DNA from: Eurosta solidaginis
Lineage: Eukaryota > Arthropoda > Insecta > Diptera > Tephritidae
Assembly: GCF_040869045.1 (NCBI RefSeq)
Contig: NC_090322.1
Span: 191,207,477 to 191,271,476 of the forward strand
Direction of reading: 5' to 3'
Length of the DNA stretch: 64,000 nucleotides
Below the pieces are notes generated by a model. It had not been told where the DNA came from, ran no database searches, and saw nothing but the letters and a program-made list of their open reading frames with translations. The translations under genes and the position numbers were made by a program. This document shows, in pieces, positions 54,501 through 64,000 of the stretch (its first letter is position 1; the number at the start of each line of letters is the position of its first letter).

Positions 54501-56445
54501 ATTAATGGCTGCGATTCTTGGGTTACGATTAGCAAAATTTTTAGAAAAGGAGCTTTCGGTTTCCCTTGAACGCAGGATTTTTTGGTCTGACTCGAAAAAT
54601 GTATTATACTGGATCCGATCCGATGCAAGAAAATTTCAGCAGTTCGTGGCTGTAAGGGTAGGCGAAATATTGAAAGACTCGTTAGTGGATGAATGGAGGT
54701 GGGTCCCCACATCAGAAAACGTGGCCGACGAAGGTACCAAGTGGTCGAGGGAACCGGTGTTAGACTCGGACGCCCGATGGTTTAAGGGCCCGCATTTTTT
54801 AACCCTTCCTGAAAGTGAATGGCCGAAGGGGAATCTAGTCTGTGAGTCAGAACCTCTGTTTCATATGGAGTTAATACGAAAAACGATGTCACCTCTTAAG
54901 ATCATTAGCCCCGAAGCTGATAGATTCTGCAGGTGGGAGAGGCTAAGAAACGCGCAAGGCTATGTAATACGCTTCCTCAACAAAATCGCGTTGAAGATAT
55001 TGCAGTCTTCCAAAATGTTTAATTTGTTGAGTAAGCTAGACGTCGAAGGATACGAATGTGTTATTATTCGCAATTGTCAAGAGGAAATTTATTACGAAGA
55101 GATCTCATGTCTTATTGCGGGTGGAAATATATCTCCGAAAAGTAGCATTTACAAATGCTCTCCCTTCTTGGACGAATATGGAATCTTGAGAGTACAAGGA
55201 AGAATCGACGCAATAGAAGGAGTTAGTTACTCGGTAAAGCGCCCTACGATTCTGCCCCGTCATCACCAGGTGATACGTCTCATAGCAGAATTTTATCATC
55301 GTAAGTTTCACCATCACCATAATGAAATCGTGGTGAACGAAATGCGGCAAAGGTATTGGATACAAGGCTTGAGGGCATTAATAAAGGACACCGTGAAAAC
55401 CTGCCAAGTGTGCCGCAATAATCGCGCGACCCCGCATCCACCAGAAATGGGAGCTTTACCGATAGAAAGGCTTGGGGCCTTTGCTCGTCCTTTCACAAAT
55501 ACGGGCGTCGACTACTTTGGTCCAATTGAAGTTATAGTTGGACGACGACGAGAGAAACGCTGGGGTGTCCTTTTCACTTGCTTAACAGTACGCGCCGTCC
55601 ATATCGAGTTGGCGTCATCACTTTCAACTGACTGCTTCTTGCTTGTGCTGAAACAGTTTGTTTCTCGCCGTGGGGTGCCAGCATGCATTTGGTCAGATAA
55701 TGGTACGAATTTCCGTGGAGCCAACCGCATACTGGAAAGCGAAATTAAAAAACTGTCAGCCGATAAACTCAAAGACCGCCACCCGGACATCAAATGGAAA
55801 TTTATACCGCCCGCAGCACCACATATGGGAGGCTGTTGGGAGAGAATGGTACGCTCTGTTAAATCTGTACTTATGGACATATTACCTCCGGCTAATTTAC
55901 GGGAAGATATACTAAGAGCGACTTTGGCAGAGGTGGAGTTCATTTTAAACTCTAGACCACTTACATACGTCCCGCTTGATGCACCAGAGGCAGATGCGAT
56001 TACGCCTAACCATTTTCTGCTGGGTAGTTCAAACGGAGAAAGAAAATTCTGCTTTGATGATACTGATAATGCGACACTGAATAAAAACCTACGAATCTCT
56101 GGACAAGTGGCTGAACATTTCTGGAAAAGATGGTTACGAGAATATTTACCTTGGCTGACAAGAAGGACAAAATGGTTCGACAAAACCGCTACCCCTATAC
56201 GAATTGGGGATATAGTGATCGTCGTTGACGAAAACGTTAAACGAAATACTTGGAAAAAGGGGATCGTTGTGGACGTCAATCAATCAACTGACGGTAAGGT
56301 ACGCAGTGCTGTAATCAAAACCAGTGAAGGATTTTATACCAGGCCAGTTGTTAAGTTTGCGAAGCTTGATGTGCGAAGTGAACCACGTACAGCGGAGCAG
56401 CACGATGTTCACGGAGGGGAGTATGTTACGCCGCTTCCAGTTTAA
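51532..56445 (+). CDS. BEL/Pao gag-pol polyprotein (gag C-terminus, protease, RT, RNase H, integrase)
   Basis: 1637 codons without interruption; the first codon is TTG and the frame extends further upstream, so this is not the true start. In order: gag domain (FSGDPEEWPVFITNFQQST, about residues 19-37), cysteine-rich knuckles (DCPKCHVNHLLTNC and LCIRCFKQYFVRNC, about 225-285), aspartic protease (FADEGSACTLIE, about 347), RT (GDIREMYHQVLV about 686; FVDDW about 764), RNase H (VFVDASMDAYAAV about 944), integrase zinc finger (HHQVIRLIAEFYH ... CQVCR, about 1244-1293), and catalytic D, D, E in GVDYFGP (1325), WSDNGTNFRG (1388) and GGCWERM (1433), followed by the BEL-typical C-terminal domain (DAITPNHFLLG). 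It ends 22 bases inside the 3' LTR. All catalytic residues visible are retained. In this copy, translation from the normal gag start would be blocked by the SINE. Confidence 0.95.
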   Translation: MSASHISARHVISKDLPLFSGDPEEWPVFITNFQQSTERCGFSNQENLIRLQKCLRGQALEAVRGKLMMPSTVPFALETLRMLYGRADVRQQTLQVKLRQYPEVRMNKMDTLINFALAVQNYRTTMQAIGLDTYLNDPMLLNDLLAKLPYDLKLDWGRYRLTHQRVDIIAFDEWLFALATCASQVTPIGSSGLSSSRVEEKRGSRKQQREILMTHDVVGGDRKQIDCPKCHVNHLLTNCSEFLAMKKEARWEFVRKEKLCIRCFKQYFVRNCNSKKKCGVDGCQMAHNPLLHTITKINGDVQTKNQTDVKNQTTSPILCHLKYSKRILFRYIPVALFGQNKVVNTYAFADEGSACTLIEHSLANELGLDGPQKELCLQWTGDITQNELQSKTVRVKISAQNRGAPDFYLHNARTVSKLNLPLQSLNEQDISEREHLKNVPVYPYEAVRARVLIGLDNIKLCVPLEIRQSEVDNVIAVRCELGWSVFGKNSNNEDTSQRVMHVCDCDNSGRLEKLLQSYLSLESVGIRAVEPLISKEDERSLRIMESTTRYRPNERRWETGLLWKSNNVKLPDSFQMASRRLQCLEAKMTRDPGLKQFLITTIAEYERKGYVKKLGKHDSCQSDKSWYIPIFTVANVNKNKTRLVWDAAAAVNNMSLNSFLMKGPDLTKSLVGILIRFREKPIALCGDIREMYHQVLVNKDDQAAQKFLWREGDKSRDPDIYIMQVMTFGASCSPSSANYVKNKNAERFSDQHPAAVDAIIENTFVDDWLQSANTEEEMIELASVVRGIHADGGFDMRSWKSNSTAVLGALSGHFHQKDKHIENPSTYQEKILGMWWSPVDDVFTFSDRFSREVYGVDKSPTKREILRLIMRIFDPLGLLGFYLIYAKVLMQEIWRSGVMWDECMKAEQEENWKTWLSRLGSITNVRVPRCYSLVNSAERVELHVFVDASMDAYAAVAYLRAERRNVFVCSLVASKTRVAPLKSISIPRLELMAAILGLRLAKFLEKELSVSLERRIFWSDSKNVLYWIRSDARKFQQFVAVRVGEILKDSLVDEWRWVPTSENVADEGTKWSREPVLDSDARWFKGPHFLTLPESEWPKGNLVCESEPLFHMELIRKTMSPLKIISPEADRFCRWERLRNAQGYVIRFLNKIALKILQSSKMFNLLSKLDVEGYECVIIRNCQEEIYYEEISCLIAGGNISPKSSIYKCSPFLDEYGILRVQGRIDAIEGVSYSVKRPTILPRHHQVIRLIAEFYHRKFHHHHNEIVVNEMRQRYWIQGLRALIKDTVKTCQVCRNNRATPHPPEMGALPIERLGAFARPFTNTGVDYFGPIEVIVGRRREKRWGVLFTCLTVRAVHIELASSLSTDCFLLVLKQFVSRRGVPACIWSDNGTNFRGANRILESEIKKLSADKLKDRHPDIKWKFIPPAAPHMGGCWERMVRSVKSVLMDILPPANLREDILRATLAEVEFILNSRPLTYVPLDAPEADAITPNHFLLGSSNGERKFCFDDTDNATLNKNLRISGQVAEHFWKRWLREYLPWLTRRTKWFDKTATPIRIGDIVIVVDENVKRNTWKKGIVVDVNQSTDGKVRSAVIKTSEGFYTRPVVKFAKLDVRSEPRTAEQHDVHGGEYVTPLPV
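56411..56423 (+). promoter_or_regulatory. Polypurine tract of BEL element
   Basis: ACGGAGGGGAGTA immediately precedes the 3' LTR; it overlaps the end of the pol frame. Confidence 0.7.
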
Positions 56446-56845
56446 CGCCGTACGCCGAGACTGATCGGCGTTGTATTTCTGAGTTTGCCTTTGCTTACGT
56501 TCGCAAATACAATTCGCTCTCTTTGTACTACTTAACTTCTGCTTAGCTGTGAATGTATTGCCCACGTCTACAATACATTTAATTATTTGCGCTGCTTTGC
56601 ATTTACCTGGCTGCGCTGTCAATTGCTTTCCCTACGTTCGTGAATACAATTCGCTCTTTTTGGATTCTAACTTAATTGGAGAAGGTCGCTTCTTAGCACG
56701 CAAAAATATAAGTGTAAGAATCTTGTAAAAAATATAAACACACTTGATTTGTTAATAAATTAAATAAATATAGATTTTAGCATTACTACCAGCAATTGGA
56801 TACGCTGAAAATACGTTTTTGATTTGATTCGCACCCTCTCCAATA
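56424..56845 (+). repeat. 3' LTR of BEL element
   Basis: Same length as the 5' LTR (422 bp). It is followed by the duplicated GTTAG and the resumed tandem array. Confidence 0.95.
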
Positions 56846-56850
56846 GTTAG

Positions 56851-57760
56851 TTAAAATGGATTGAAAGATTCCCAAATTAAAATTTATTTTGCTAATAACT
56901 CGTCTCCTAATAACAAGTCTCTAGGTAACCGGGAAGTTAGTTAAAACTGGATTGAAAGATTCCCAAATTAAAATTAGTTTTCCTAATATCTCGATCCATG
57001 CGCCACCTAGTGGCATTTTTTGATCAAATGTTGCATTGTCACCGGGTTCTGACCCATGGCCCAAGTTTCAAGTCTCTAGCTCACCAGCAAGTTACTCAAA
57101 AATCGATCGTAGGGTTCCCCTCGTTTTTCCATTAGTACGCCACCTAACGGAACCTTGTTTTCTACAAATTGTATTGTCACCGGGTCTCGAACTATGTGCT
57201 AAGTTACAAGTCTCTAAGTAACCGGGAAGTTAGTTAAAAATTGATGGAAAGATTCCCAAATTAAAATAAATTTTCCTAATATATCGATCCATGCGCCACC
57301 TAGCGGAATTTTTTTGATAAGCTATTGCATTTTCACCGGATTCTGACTTACGGCTCAAGTTTCATATCTCCAGCTCACCGGAAACTTACTCAAAAATCGA
57401 TTGCAAGATTCCCTGCGTTTTTTCAGCAATTATCAGGGATAATTGTATCGTATATCTCGATTCGTCTGCCACCTGGCGGCATTTAGTTTCCCACGAATTG
57501 TACTGCCATTGACTCCCAAACTACGTGCTAAGTTTCAAGTCTCTGGATCACCGAGAAGTTAGTTAAAAGTCGATTGCAAAATTTTAATTTTAAAATTAAT
57601 TTTCTGTATATCTCACTCCGTGGGCCACCTAGCAGATTTTTTTTCGCTTGCATTGTAATGTCTCTCAGATCTGAATTATGTTCTAAGTATCAAGTGTCTA
57701 CCTCAAAGGGAAGTTACCGAAAAAGACTTTTCCGTGGGTAAAAAATTCGTATGGAAATGA
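56851..57760 (+). repeat. Tandem array with CGCCACCTAGCGG core, part right of BEL
   Basis: About five units of 165-180 bases. Cores at 57001 (CGCCACCTAGTGG), 57130 (CGCCACCTAACGG), 57292 (CGCCACCTAGCGG), 57467 (TGCCACCTGGCGG) and 57632 (GGGCCACCTAGCAG) become more diverged to the right. Confidence 0.85.
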
Positions 57761-57979
57761 GGAGACAAACATGAAAGCGACTTAATATAAAGGTAACAAA
57801 AACCATTGTATAAAGCAATATGAGCAAAGCTCGCTAATTAAATACTTATGATTATATTGATATAATAGTAACAGCGGAAGTATTAAAAACAAATACTGTA
57901 AAAATCCGAATAAATGTTACTAAGCTTTCAAAAGCGCGCCTAAAAATCATATCCACAATCTCAGGAATAAACTACATAT

Positions 57980-58180
57980 AGAGTGTATGAGCTTACATGG
58001 TGATCAAAACGAATAGAGACAAAAAGGCAACTCTTAGAGCCCAATTGTACAGCGAACTACGGGACATTCATATGGCTGAGCAGCTAAAGGCATCTGCCTT
58101 TGCACTGATATGAATGTTGGAGATTCGAGTTCAATGCTCAGCTTCCGAAAAGCTAGCTGATGAAGAAGTGAAATTAAAAA
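57980..58180 (+). mobile_element. SINE2 with upstream segment, 3'-truncated
   Basis: GGTGATCAAAACGAATAGAG, GGCAACTCTTAGAGCCCAAT, CTGAGCAGCTAAAGGCATCT, GATTCGAGTTCAATGCTC and GATGAAGAAGTGAAATT match 46575-46755. The copy ends before the CAGAAACATG block. Confidence 0.65.
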
Positions 58181-58429
58181 AATAATTTAAAAAAATGTTT
58201 AAGTTAAACGGTTTTATTGAAAACAATACTTGCATTAAGTAGTAATAATACTAAAAGATAGAAAATAATTAGGTAGGTCCTAGGTACAAATCATTCACAC
58301 TCCTCATCAATCTAGGGCGTTGATCAGACAATTAAATAAAAGCGTTGAACGCGTCAAGTTTCTATTGATAGTCATAAGTAAGACCAACTGAACCTTAATC
58401 GGGTTATGCTACGCCTCACATTTTTAGAA

Positions 58430-58800
58430 ATCGGACCACAAATACGATTTTTGTGAATATCTGGATCCTTGCGCCACCTAACGGCGATTTTTTCACAAGT
58501 CGCTTTCTATTCCTGTATGTATTATGTGTTCCAAATATGAGCCAAATCGGACCACAAATACGATTTTTGTGAATATCTCGATCCATGCGACACCTAGCGG
58601 CGATTTTTTATAGGTCGCTTTCTATTCTTGTATGTATTATGTGTTCGAAATGTGAGCGAAATCGGACCACAAATACGATTTTTGTGAATATCTCGATACT
58701 TGCGGCACCTAGCGGCGATTTTTTTCTAATTATTGGATTGTCATCGGGTTCTGAACTATATTTCAAGTTTCGTGCTTGTAGCTTATCGGGATGTTACTTA
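58430..58800 (+). repeat. Tandem array, about 116-bp period, CACCTAGCGGCGATT core
   Basis: TCGGACCACAAATACGATTT occurs at 58431, 58547 and 58662. Each is followed by GTGAATATCTCGATCC, the CACCTAGCGGCGATTTTT core, GTCGCTTTCTATTC and TGTATGTATTATGTGTTC. Confidence 0.9.
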
Positions 58801-59816
58801 ACCTTCAACCTAAATAAAACCGTTTAAAAAAAAACTATAAATTTAATGAAATACGTGCGCAACTTGTAATTATTAAATAATTTTGTCTACGGTACTGCGT
58901 TATTTACACTTGTTTGCCATAATCACATTTATACTGTTATTTATACATAAATATTTCTCGTTTTGAAATCACTCACCACTTATCTTTTATTGATACTTAT
59001 GTATATATACAAATGGGTTTCCAAGTAAATAAGACGGCGTTGTTATTAGTATCATGGGTGTCAATGTACTCTTTTTAACAGGCTTGTATTAGCTTCAGTT
59101 CTATGTACGTAACTCCCTCCCAAATTCCCAAATACCAAAAAAAAAATCGTTACGTATACGCACCAGTACCCATCTTTTCTGGTAAAACGAATGTGGATAG
59201 GTTTGATTGCTTGGTCTTTAATAAAACAGCATGCTTTATTGCTTCGATTCCTGGACATCTAAAAATTTGTTTATATATCTCGAAGAAAGTAAAATACAAA
59301 CTTTCGTTATAATAAAAAGATAGAGTTATTATATAAGTGGAGAGGCTACTTTCCCAAAACTGCTCGGTAAAATCATTCCAAAAGAAAACAGAAATAGTCA
59401 AAATTAACGAAAAGAAAAAAGTATATAGGGACTATACAGGGTGGCGACAAATAACTTTTAAATCGCTATCCTGCCAAAAGAAGCGAGCGTAACCTAAACA
59501 TTTTTTTGTTATATTTGACTTGCATGAATCTTACGACAAAAGCAGACAATTAATTTATTCAGTGTAGAAGTTTGGAGAAGGACTTCAAATTGTATAGAGA
59601 CAATTCATTATTTTAGTCCTAGTCCGTGGATTCAAATCCAGGACCATGAAACAACTTGTAATGTAAAAATTCAAACAACGCTTACAGATGATATAGAAAG
59701 AAATTCTCGACCAAGTCGTGCGTGCTACCAGCGCAGTTTTCAAGAAGCACTTACGACTAGGAAAATGCAATGGAGGCGGAAAATTTCCATTTAACCGAAA
59801 AAGATTTAATGATGAG
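58801..59816. other. No recognised feature
   Basis: ATACAGGGTGGCGACAAATAAC at 59435 looks like a transposon end, but no partner was found. No coding call. Confidence 0.35.
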
Positions 59817-59824
59817 CTTTACGC

Positions 59825-60186
59825 GGCCACCGTGGTGTGATGGTAGCGTGCTCCGCCTACCACACCGTATGCCCTGGGTTCACACCCCGGGCAAAGCAAC
59901 ATCAAAATTTTAGAAATAAGGTTTTTCAATTAGAAGAAAATTTTTCTAAGCGGGGTCGCCCCTCGGCAGTGTTTGGCAAGCGCTCCGGGTGTATTTATGC
60001 CATGAAAAGCTCTCAGTGAAAACTCATCTGCCTTGCAGATGCCGTTCGGAGTCGGCATAAACATGTAGGTCCCGTCCGGCCAATTCGTAGGGAAAAGCAA
60101 GAGGAGCACGACGCAAATTGGAAGAGAAGCTCGGCCTTAGATCTCTTCGGAGGTTATCGCGCCTTACATTTATTTTTTTTATTTTT
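59825..60186 (+). mobile_element. SINE1, near full-length copy with target duplication
   Basis: Same structure as the copy at 45728, with few differences. TTTACGC flanks both sides (59818-59824 and 60187-60193), overlapping the T-rich tail on the right. It carries A and B boxes. Confidence 0.85.
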
Positions 60187-60219
60187 TTTACGCAGACATC
60201 AACATAGATGTCCTAAGAT

Positions 60220-61210
60220 GATCCTAAATAGTTCCCAATTGATCCCAAAAAAGGATCCAAAAATTCCTCTGAGTTGACTCCTACAACAATTCCGAAGTTC
60301 TTTCTTTATGAAACTTAAAACACTGCCGAAATGCTGCCGAAAAAAAGGCAGAAGATTTCTCCGAAATAGTGCCTAATTGATTACCAAATAATACCGACAT
60401 CAACGGAAATAGTGTCGAAATGATCCGAAAGGAGCACCGGCAGCATCTCAGATTTATTCGAAGTTTTGCACAATATTTATTCGAAATATACCTGAAAGGG
60501 TTTCCAATGTAATCTGCAAACCACTCCGTTATTTCAAGAGGGTTTCGTAATGTTCCCCCGAGAATTCCAAATTATGCGCATATACTTTGTTTATAATTCC
60601 TCACGAAAAGTTCGCGAATGAATCTCGAAAACAAACTAGAAATGAGGTGCAGTTACTTTCAAAATAATTCGAAAACAGTCTCGAAATTATGCGATAATTA
60701 TCCCGAAATAATCCCAAATTGAACCTAAGTTTAGCGAAAAAAGATTTCGAAATATAACTGAAAATGTCCAAAAGTGATCCAAAACCATCCTAAAATTACC
60801 TTAAAAGAGTGCTGAAGTGGTTCGATGAGAGAGACGTGATCCCGAAATACCTGCAAATCGATCTTGACAACAAAATTGAAATTTATTCGAGATATTTTCG
60901 AAGTAATTAGGAAATATTCTCATGGCGGTGCTGAAATTTCACAATAATTGTCCAGAAATTATCTGAAAACAATCCAATCATGCGGAGTTAGTCCCGATAT
61001 GATCCTTGAAACAGTTTCGAAATAGATATTAAATTATTCTGAAATCAGATCCAATATGATCCGGTGGTAGTCCCGAAATGGTCCCGATATAGGCTCAACA
61101 TAATACGGAAAACAAATTCTAAAGTTATAATGAAATTGCACAAATGATTTCCTTAATAAACTCTACACAATCGCGAAGTGATTCGAAAAAGGTCGGCGGA
61201 GGGGTCTCTG
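60220..61210. repeat. Decayed short-unit repeat built on CCCGAAATGATCC
   Basis: Dozens of variants such as TCCGAAATAGT, CCCGAAATAATCCCAAATTG, GATCCGAAAGG and CCCGATATGATCC over nearly 1 kb. The period is irregular, about 10-13 bases. No frame is maintained. Confidence 0.65.
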
Positions 61211-61942
61211 CATGGTCCCAAAATCGACACGATCTCAAAACCCAACAGTGACTCAAAGACCGCATCTCGTTTTTTCAAAACTTGCTGGACCTCGATCTAC
61301 ATGACCTGAGAATTATTATTACTTCGATATATGATCAAAATATCAAAAACCCTTAGTCTAGGTCAAATAAACTAAGTTTTAGTCGATATTTTAAAACGGT
61401 TACAATGTATCAATATTTGATTTGACCTCGATCTATAATCAATTTTCATACGTCAATAGTAAAAGTATATCCAGATAAAAATGGTCAGTGTGGTTTCTAT
61501 GAACTAGTTGACTAGTTAATCCAGACTGGTTATATTTTCATTTATTTGCCTTGTATAAAGTTACTAACTGGCTGAAAAACTTGGACATTGTATAAAGTTT
61601 AAATAAGGTATTTTCGTCGCTGGATCCAACCATCATCGGTCGCTTAAGAAGTTTAAGAATAGCTCCGCTGAACTATTGAAATGTTCCGCAGTGAACTCTC
61701 ATTTTCTTTCCTTTTAGTTTTTTATTTGTTTAAATATTACTGTAAACATTTTATATCCTTCATCTTATTGTTACACTTTTTACGCTCAATCGACGATTAC
61801 AATCTGCAAAAAGAACAACAACAATAACTACGATGTAAGCAATTAAAATGTACAAATAAAATGGCTCCGTTGACAGTGACGTTTTTTGCAAAAGTACGTA
61901 CTGCATGCAATTTTTCTTACTTTGTGCGCTTTATAGTTGTTT
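61211..61942. other. No recognised feature
   Basis: Unremarkable AT-rich sequence. Confidence 0.35.
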
Positions 61943-62542
61943 TTATACTCAGTTGAGCAGAGCTCACAGAGTATATTAACTTTGATTGGATAACGGGTGG
62001 TTGTACAGGTATAAAGGAATCGAGATAGATATAGACTTCCATATATGAAAATCATCAGGATCGAAAAAAAATTTGATTGAGCCATGTCCGTCCGTCCGTT
62101 AACACTATAACTTGAGTAAATTTTGAGGTATCTTGATGAAATTTGGTATTTAGGTTCCTGGGCAGTCATCTCAGATCGCTATTTAAAATGAACAATATCG
62201 GACTATGACCACGCCCACTTTTTCGATATCGAAAATTTCGAAAAACCGAAAAAGTGCGATAATTCATTACCAAAGACGGATAAAGCGATGAAAGTTGGTA
62301 GGTGAGTTAAACTTATGACGCAGAATAGAAAATTAGTAAAATTTTGGACAAGGGGCGTGGCACCGCCCACTTTTAAAAGAAGGTAATTTAAAAGTTTTGC
62401 AAGCTGTAATTTGGCAGTCGTTGAAGATATCATAATGAAAATTAGCAAAATATGTGAACGACCACGCCCACTTTTAAAAAAAATTTTTTTAAGTTAAATT
62501 TTAACAAAAAATTTAATATCTTTACAATATATATAAATAAAT

Positions 62543-62882
62543 GTATTTGGCGACCTTTATGTAACTAAACTTTGTTGTTAGGCTGGCTTTAGGTCAAATT
62601 TCGTAAAAATAAAACACAAGTGTTTTTCTTCTAACCAATATATTTCGGTTACTCCACGGTAACCGTCTTCAGGGTAAATCTGTTGATAAACATAAATAAA
62701 ACACAAATTAACAAACTTCAAACGTAAGAAAATAATAAAAAATTAATTAATTAAAAAATAATAATAAAAATACATTATTTTTCCACATACATTAATTTTC
62801 ACGTCTGCCCTGTGTGACGCGGAGTTTGGTACTGTTTATTAGTTAACAAGTGCTTATATATATGCGCTCAGTCGGAGCTATC
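62543..62882 (-). mobile_element. Penelope-like terminal fragment inserted in DINE-1-like copy D
   Basis: About 340 bases absent from the matching position of copy B (48770-48790). ACAATATATA-type sequence lies on both sides (62524 and 62883), consistent with a target duplication. It contains a hammerhead-like core on the reverse strand. No protein coding. Confidence 0.5.
62643..62672 (-). ncRNA. Hammerhead ribozyme-like core (third copy)
   Basis: Reverse strand: CTGAAGA (62672-62666, fits CUGANGA), one base, stem II GGTTAC-CGTGGA-GTAACC (6 pairs, 62664-62647), then GAAA. Stem III and the cleavage triplet could not be assigned with confidence. Confidence 0.4.
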
Positions 62883-63539
62883 ACAATATATAAGTAAAAT
62901 ATGTCAACATTCAACTCCAGTAATGATATGATGCAACAAAGTACAAAAATAAAAGAAAATTTCAAAATGGGCGTGGCTCCGCCCTTATTCATTTCATTTG
63001 TCTAGGATACTTTTAATGCCATCAGTCGAACGAAAATTTACCAATCCTTGCGAAATTTGGTAGGGGCTTAGATTCTAGGACGATAACTGTTTTCTGTGAA
63101 AACGGGCGAAATCGGTTGAAGCCACGCCCAGTTTTTATACACAGTCGACCGTCTGCCGTTAACACGATAACTTGAGATACAATCGATATATCGTTGCTAA
63201 ACTCAGTTCCCGTACTTATCTGAACTCACTTTGTATTGGTATAAAAAATGAACGAAATTCGACTGTGACCACGCCCACTTTTTCGATATCTAAAATTACG
63301 AAAAGTGAAAAAAATGCCATAATTCTATACGAAATACGAAAAAAGGGATGAAACATGGTAACTGGATTGGTTTATTGACGTAAAATATAACTTTAGAGAA
63401 AAACTTTGTAAAATGGTTGTGACACCTACCATATTAAGTAGAAGAAAATGAAAAAGTTCTACAGGGCGAAATAAAGAACCCTTGAAATCTTGGCAGATAT
63501 TAAATATATAAATAAATTAGCGGTATCCAACAGATGATG

Positions 63540-64000
63540 ATCTGGGTCACCGTGGTCCACATTTTGGTCGATATCTGGAAAACGCCTTCACATATACAAC
63601 TACCACCACTCCCTTTTAAAGCTCTCATTAATACCTTTAATTTGATACCAATATCGTACAAACACATTCTAGAGTCACCCCTGGTCCACCTTTATGGCGA
63701 TATTTCGAAAAGGCGAAGACCTATAGAATAAAGCCCACTCCCTTTTAAAAATACTCATTAACACCTTTCATTTGATACCCATATCGTACAAACAAAATCT
63801 AGAGTCACCCCTGGTCCAGAAAGGCCTACTCCCTCTTAAAATACTCATTAACTCCTTTCGTTTGATACCCATTTTGCACAAACGAATTCTAGAGTCACCC
63901 CTGGTCCACCTTTATCGCGATATCTCGAAAAGGGGTCCACCTATAGAACTAAGCCCCACGCCCTTTTAAAATAATCATTAACACCTTTCATTTGATACCC
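63540..64000 (-). repeat. 130-bp tandem monomers in DINE-1-like copy D
   Basis: TTTGATACC landmarks at 63641, 63771, 63861 (shortened unit) and 63991. The units are the reverse complement of those at 47340-48150 and continue past the window. Confidence 0.85.

Larger units (their letters stand above)
50164..56845 (+). mobile_element. BEL/Pao LTR retrotransposon, young and nearly complete
   Basis: A 6.7-kb element with 422-bp LTRs that differ at 3 positions, flanked by the 5-bp duplication GTTAG (50159-50163 and 56846-56850). The surrounding tandem monomers (GGGAAGTTAGTTAAAA) show the empty site. It contains gag, then one uninterrupted pol frame with protease, RT, RNase H and integrase in BEL order. 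A SINE1 copy and a probable small frameshift break gag. Low LTR divergence implies a recent insertion. Confidence 0.95.
61943..64000 (+). mobile_element. DINE-1/INE-1-like Helentron, copy D, running off the window
   Basis: Forward orientation. 5' end TTATACTCAGTTGAGCAGAG (61943), GATTGGATAACGGGTGG, GAGCCATGTCCGTCCGTCCG (62080-62099), CCACGCCCAC boxes at 62210, 62462 and 63271, GGGCGTGGCACCGCCCAC at 62353, and the 130-bp monomers from about 63540 to the window end. It is the inverted equivalent of copy B. A Penelope-like insertion interrupts it at 62543-62882. Its 3' end lies beyond the window. Confidence 0.8.

Noticed and set aside
55512..56279. 255-codon reverse frame
   Set aside because: Antisense shadow of the BEL integrase; no domain of its own.
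59435..59470. ACAGGGTGGCGACAAATAAC as a mariner-like terminal repeat
   Set aside because: No inverted partner was found nearby; CAGGGTGTTC at 6668 is not its inverse.
59825..59900. tRNA-like sequence with A and B boxes
   Set aside because: Part of SINE1. The acceptor and anticodon stems do not form a complete tRNA and the sequence is repeated with a SINE body, so no tRNA gene is called here or at 14777, 45728 and 51290-51365.

Overview
The window reads as intergenic or deep intronic DNA from a higher fly (Diptera, Brachycera). The evidence is the AT-rich composition, the mix of repeat families (BEL/Pao and copia LTR elements, Jockey/CR1-type LINEs, a Transib element, DINE-1/INE-1-like Helentrons with their (CCGT)n tract, tRNA-derived SINEs) and a copia primer site matching the fly initiator-tRNA half. 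A true fruit fly (Tephritidae) would fit, but the species is an inference. I found no host protein-coding exon, no genuine tRNA or rRNA gene and no CRISPR array. Nearly every coding signal belongs to a transposable element.

Layout. 0-6 kb: AAAAT-rich tract, a Transib element holding a LINE fragment, a second LINE fragment, a SINE1 copy and LINE A (reverse strand). 7.5-8.8 kb: an inverted-repeat/SINE-like cluster and a Helitron with internal tandem repeats. 11-15.7 kb: SINE1 pieces, a short DINE-1-like element and a decayed tandem array. 16.4-17.1 kb: a solo LTR. 17.4-23.2 kb: a giant imperfect palindrome containing several smaller foldback elements, a LINE fragment and a Penelope-like palindrome with hammerhead-like cores. 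28-35 kb: two related Helitrons with 130-bp repeats, LINE B, a MITE with TAA duplications, a compact Helitron and a decayed minisatellite. 36-39.3 kb: a Tc1-like remnant and a DINE-1-like element with a foldback inside it. 40.4-44.8 kb: a decayed copia element with a hAT-type MITE in its reverse transcriptase. 45.7-49.4 kb: SINEs, a MITE and a full DINE-1-like element. 49.8-57.8 kb: a tandem array split by a young, nearly complete BEL/Pao element whose gag is interrupted by a SINE. 58-64 kb: more arrays and SINEs, and another DINE-1-like element with a Penelope-like insertion, running off the end.

The regions read best as a stratigraphy. The oldest layers are tandem arrays, foldbacks and LINE relics. 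The copia copy (LTRs differing at roughly 15 of about 210 positions) is older than the BEL copy (3 of 422). The SINE inside BEL is younger still and has a perfect 13-bp duplication. The BEL pol frame is uninterrupted over 1637 codons, but its gag is broken, so this copy would need help to move.
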